This document shows positions 59,400-64,000 of a stretch of 64,000 nt of DNA, one piece after another (the first letter of the stretch is position 1; each line of letters starts with the position of its first letter). This stretch comes from Alentia gelatinosa (lineage: Eukaryota > Annelida > Polychaeta > Phyllodocida > Polynoidae), in NCBI GenBank assembly GCA_950022655.1, contig OX465583.1, positions 30,345,360-30,409,359 on the forward strand. The letters run 5' to 3'. The position numbers and the translations under genes are program-made. Below the pieces are notes generated by a model. That model searched no databases, was not told the DNA's origin, and saw nothing but the letters and a program-made list of their open reading frames with translations.

Positions 59400-60816
59400 A
59401 AAGGCCTGAAAAAGGTATCGGTACGCTGATTAAACATGCCACTCGTTTCTAGTTATCTAATATCTATATCAACCAGTTGAACTATCTTTGAGTGTGGTCC
59501 AAAAATGTTACGCCAATAAGGTGATATAAAAGTGGACAGAAGTTCGCGGATTGCATTATAATCTTTCGTTATCTAAAGGTAATTAAGAAGAGGTGCAGGT
59601 GCTCAGTATGCAAGCTTACCAGTTAGGTTATACCCTCTCCTTTACTGCAGACCTGGTTGCTAAAATAGGCATTTCTTGTCTACAGTACAAATACCAATTT
59701 CTAATATGTTGCGTTCATTTGCAGTTGTCGGTTAATTTTCTTGAAGAGAAAATCCATATAGGAGATCCACATGAACGAGGGAATCCCATTTGCAACCTAA
59801 TCGATTCTTTGTAATCTTTATATCGGAATCAGGCATCTCATCTTTGTAATTGTCAAACATTTCAATCTGTAGTATCAGTCAATACTGGAGTTTACTTAAT
59901 AATGCTGAAATCCAACATGCATCTTTACCACATGTTTACAGGAACGAAATGATGGTTATTTTAAGACCACCAGGAATGTGAGAAAATAGCTTACCTTAAT
60001 TAATCGTAACACTGGAGAAACACACAAGGTATTTATCACGAGTAAAGGGAACTCTATTATTAAATGATCCTCATAATTAAATTATTAAAGTGTGTTACTT
60101 CTGTCTTCAAACTCTAAATTAAGGAATTACGGAAGGTCACATGTCATGGTTTGATAATTGGAACATGCTACCTGGGTTCCCTGAGTTATCCAGATTCACG
60201 TTAACAGATTGTATATATCAACTGGGAAAACATATAATAATCAATGTTCTTGTGACAGGGCTGCCGTAATCTTTTGAGTGTTGATGTGTAGATGGGAGAA
60301 GCGAGTATAATACGTTGTCAACCCCGGTCTGGCCACAAAACCTTTCTTTGCTGCATAATATCGCTCATCTGTTTGTTTTATATAGGTTCTACTGGTATAT
60401 AGAGAATCACATATATTTATATGGTAAATAATATACTCATTTCTGTTATTTGTCATTTCAAACTAGACACAGTGTCTGTGATTACTTTCTTTATTGGAAA
60501 GCACCTCATATATAATTGGGTTTTGTTTTGTCAACATAATGCATATGCTCATTTGAACGGCTAGTCTAATGAACTGTGAAGTTCATTTAATAATTCCTAT
60601 ATTTCCCGACTCATGATATATGAGTTGTTTGAATTTCATAACTTTTGAGATTTGCCTTGTTTTGAATCTGAAATGTTAGCTGGTCTCCCCTGCCATTAGT
60701 GGATACCTGGGGGACCAGCATTAGGTTGAGGCAGAGATTAGCAAGCGCTAGCGCTGCGAAGGAACTGAGGGGAGAGTGATCGAGAAAATACTCTTTGGTC
60801 AAATCGAATTACAGGA
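59400..60816. other. Intergenic sequence, nothing recognised
   Basis: Short frames only. An imperfect inverted repeat is possible around 60680-60720 (GCTGGTCTCCCC...GGGGGACCAGC). Confidence 0.45.
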
Positions 60817-62022
60817 CGCATAGAGACAGCATATACACTATGTGGAGGAAGCTAGGACTCTCAGTGGCAAACGTAGTCGCATTTGCGATACTGCCCCGTC
60901 ACCACACACTAATTCTGAACTGTGGCTTGAGATTGAAGGAAACCCCAGGCATGAATGTTCCCGGCGTATATAGGTATGCTTTTGCGTATACAAAGTAGTC
61001 TTATTGTCCGTCCTGTATACGCCTCATCTGTAAGCTTATATAAGCGTCCATGTTGCGGTCATATATACGTCATATATACGCCTGGTTCTGTTGTATTTAC
61101 ACCACTATCCAAGTGAGCGGCCTGGTAATCCGTCCACACGCACTGAGGGTAGGCCGGGTGGTGTGAAATATACACGAACATACATATGAAAACAAGTCTA
61201 TATATTCAGCCGATACGTGCGCTCCGCGATGGAGTATATAGGAATAAACTGGTTAGTTTCGTACAGTTTATGTGTAAAATAAATGTCTGTCATCTGCTGC
61301 AAATCAGAACCAACAAATAGAGGAAGAATAGTTCTCCTTTACCTTCATTTACTCGCAAGCAGAGGGAGTGTTCATTATTTACTGCAGGGTTGGCGGGGGG
61401 TGTGGGGTAAATTAAAAGGACCCACATTTTTCAATTCATACATATAAGGCGAGCTTTCATTGCCATACGGGTTTTAAAAGTGAGTAATTGGAAAATATAT
61501 ACAAATTTGAGATCAATAGTGTCTGGTCTTGTATCATAAAGAAATATATAAACACAGTGGTGGTCCACTTTTTAAATTTTTTTATTTTTTATTCAGAAAA
61601 ATAGACAACAAACAATCGCCTATTGGCGTTCTTCTTACTTAAGGGGCTGTTCCATCTGGTTGAATTCTCAGCCAAAGTATGAGTCTAACTGTGTCTGATT
61701 GACTATTCGGGTACCATCCGTGTAATGGAACACCAACTGCAAAAACAATAATGTTTTCAATAAAAACTCTTTAAAAACAACAACAACAATAACAACAACA
61801 ACAGCAACAACAACAACCAAATACAACACAATCTGATATATAATCATTGCCATATTGAAAAGGTTCTTGTAAACCATATCATTATTCAACCAAAGGGCTG
61901 TCAGCTATTGATTAATGATACCCAACTAATAACATAAGTAAACAGTGAAACTTAGATTTGATACAGTAAGCTATTACCAATAATTAACTATTAAGTAAGC
62001 AATTAGGGTTGTCTTGTTTAAT
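60817..62022. repeat. 1206-bp tandem duplication, copy 1
   Basis: It starts CGCATAGAGACAGC and ends GTCTTGTTTAAT. It is followed directly by a copy differing at one noticed base (A at 61174 against G at 62380). The unit holds a dispersed repeat (61005-61260) also seen at 17690-18665, a minus-strand retroposon tail (61571-61640) and a CAA-rich microsatellite (61779-61820). The 73-codon minus-strand frame is antisense to that microsatellite and not a gene. Confidence 0.96.
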
Positions 62023-63228
62023 CGCATAGAGACAGCATATACACTATGTGGAGGAAGCTAGGACTCTCAGTGGCAAACGTAGTCGCATTTGCGATACTGC
62101 CCCGTCACCACACACTAATTCTGAACTGTGGCTTGAGATTGAAGGAAACCCCAGGCATGAATGTTCCCGGCGTATATAGGTATGCTTTTGCGTATACAAA
62201 GTAGTCTTATTGTCCGTCCTGTATACGCCTCATCTGTAAGCTTATATAAGCGTCCATGTTGCGGTCATATATACGTCATATATACGCCTGGTTCTGTTGT
62301 ATTTACACCACTATCCAAGTGAGCGGCCTGGTAATCCGTCCACACGCACTGAGGGTAGGCCGGGTGGTGTGAAATATACGCGAACATACATATGAAAACA
62401 AGTCTATATATTCAGCCGATACGTGCGCTCCGCGATGGAGTATATAGGAATAAACTGGTTAGTTTCGTACAGTTTATGTGTAAAATAAATGTCTGTCATC
62501 TGCTGCAAATCAGAACCAACAAATAGAGGAAGAATAGTTCTCCTTTACCTTCATTTACTCGCAAGCAGAGGGAGTGTTCATTATTTACTGCAGGGTTGGC
62601 GGGGGGTGTGGGGTAAATTAAAAGGACCCACATTTTTCAATTCATACATATAAGGCGAGCTTTCATTGCCATACGGGTTTTAAAAGTGAGTAATTGGAAA
62701 ATATATACAAATTTGAGATCAATAGTGTCTGGTCTTGTATCATAAAGAAATATATAAACACAGTGGTGGTCCACTTTTTAAATTTTTTTATTTTTTATTC
62801 AGAAAAATAGACAACAAACAATCGCCTATTGGCGTTCTTCTTACTTAAGGGGCTGTTCCATCTGGTTGAATTCTCAGCCAAAGTATGAGTCTAACTGTGT
62901 CTGATTGACTATTCGGGTACCATCCGTGTAATGGAACACCAACTGCAAAAACAATAATGTTTTCAATAAAAACTCTTTAAAAACAACAACAACAATAACA
63001 ACAACAACAGCAACAACAACAACCAAATACAACACAATCTGATATATAATCATTGCCATATTGAAAAGGTTCTTGTAAACCATATCATTATTCAACCAAA
63101 GGGCTGTCAGCTATTGATTAATGATACCCAACTAATAACATAAGTAAACAGTGAAACTTAGATTTGATACAGTAAGCTATTACCAATAATTAACTATTAA
63201 GTAAGCAATTAGGGTTGTCTTGTTTAAT
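62023..63228. repeat. 1206-bp tandem duplication, copy 2
   Basis: Second copy of the unit, joined head to tail with no spacer. The downstream flank (CAGTCGCTGAATTAG) is not repeated. Confidence 0.96.
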
Positions 63229-64000
63229 CAGTCGCTGAATTAGTCGCCTTCAAAAACTGTTAAAGACATTTATTCCCCCTAAGGAAAAAGAGATATAAAA
63301 CACCGAGTTTTCTCCTGGGTTTTATGGTGCACCCAGTCGGGTCCCTTGATGTGGGTGCAACTAGGTCTAAACAGACGGGTTCCTTGTAACTATAGACGAA
63401 TGCCTAAAAGCAGCATTTTCCAACATTAAATTTTTCCATATAACCTCTTAACATGTATTTCCAGTAAAGAAAATAATAATAATAATAATACACTAAAAAA
63501 ATTGTATCAGTGGTTATGTGATGAATCATTCAATAATATAAAACATAATGGATGGATAAAAATGAAATATGCCCAGAATATAGGGAAAACCTCATAATTA
63601 CGATTTCTAGCCGAAACGAACTTTGATATCAATAATGTCATGCCATATCACGCGATTAGGTAACACAATGATTACGAAATACCAGAGACATCCCGCCTCT
63701 TGGAGATGTAACTGATACCCAGGAACAATTAATTAGCTAGCAGAAGATATTAGATGATAGAAACTCAGGTATGCTAACTATGTTGGACCATTAACAAAAT
63801 TACGGAGGACCCTAATGGTGCAATACATACCGATTTGCGTTGTACATCCATAAGCAGGAAGATTATTCTGAAAGCCTAATGTAGACCATACTAGGGGGTT
63901 ATCCCCATCTTGTTCACACATTTGATATCTTTTATAATCACATTTCTTTAGAGGCAACAGGCCTATTCTTTGTTAAACATATCAGTAATGAAGAAGAATT
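63229..64000. other. Sequence with no recognised gene
   Basis: A/T-rich; an (AAT)5 run occurs near 63472-63490. No coding signal or repeat was found. Confidence 0.5.

Noticed and set aside
61668..61889. 73-codon minus-strand hydrophobic Val-rich frame (also 62874-63095)
   Set aside because: The Val run is the antisense of a CAA/AAC microsatellite; the second copy is only the tandem duplicate.

Overview
The window is animal nuclear DNA, most likely from a marine invertebrate. It has spliced genes with GT/AG introns, an A+T-rich background, Penelope-like, non-LTR and LTR retroelement relics, and many miniature inverted-repeat elements. I cannot name the species or firmly place the phylum. Most short open frames here are chance frames or repeat-derived. 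There are no bacterial-style operons, CRISPR arrays or intact tRNA or rRNA genes.

One gene is secure: a complete COMMD10 orthologue on the + strand, seven exons from 2668 to 11061, encoding 200 residues. Every splice junction keeps frame, and exons 5-7 form the COMM domain. Its introns and 3' flank hold foldback elements at 3.6-5.6 kb, a decayed Penelope-like element (minus strand, 8.5-9.5 kb) and a 142-bp hairpin at 11.2 kb.

A second locus at 19.7-25.3 kb (+ strand) looks like part of a membrane or secreted mucin. A 2.7-kb exon codes only Thr/Pro/Lys repeats and is followed by two short exons whose translation resembles a SEA domain. All linking phases agree. Upstream are two decayed copies of the repeat exon. 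The 5' exons and the C-terminal end were not found.

The rest is repeat-rich. A 390-bp solo LTR (26.75-27.14 kb) sits in an AT tract beside a 4.06-kb element (27.16-31.22 kb) bounded by 32-bp inverted repeats. That element carries a ~355-bp tandem unit with paired copies of an 18-bp motif, split by a 1.5-kb CTGA minisatellite; it is the most unusual structure in the window. A second solo LTR (39.02-39.57 kb) has a clean 4-bp target duplication. Five hairpin elements of 110-142 bp, a nested inverted-repeat element (51.9-52.75 kb), several minisatellites and LINE 3' tails fill 33-60 kb. At 60.8-63.2 kb there is a near-perfect 1206-bp tandem duplication with one mismatch.

Exon calls rest on reading frames, splice signals and remembered family features, not on alignment or transcript data. 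Large tracts of 33-51 kb and 53-60 kb showed no gene I could recognise.
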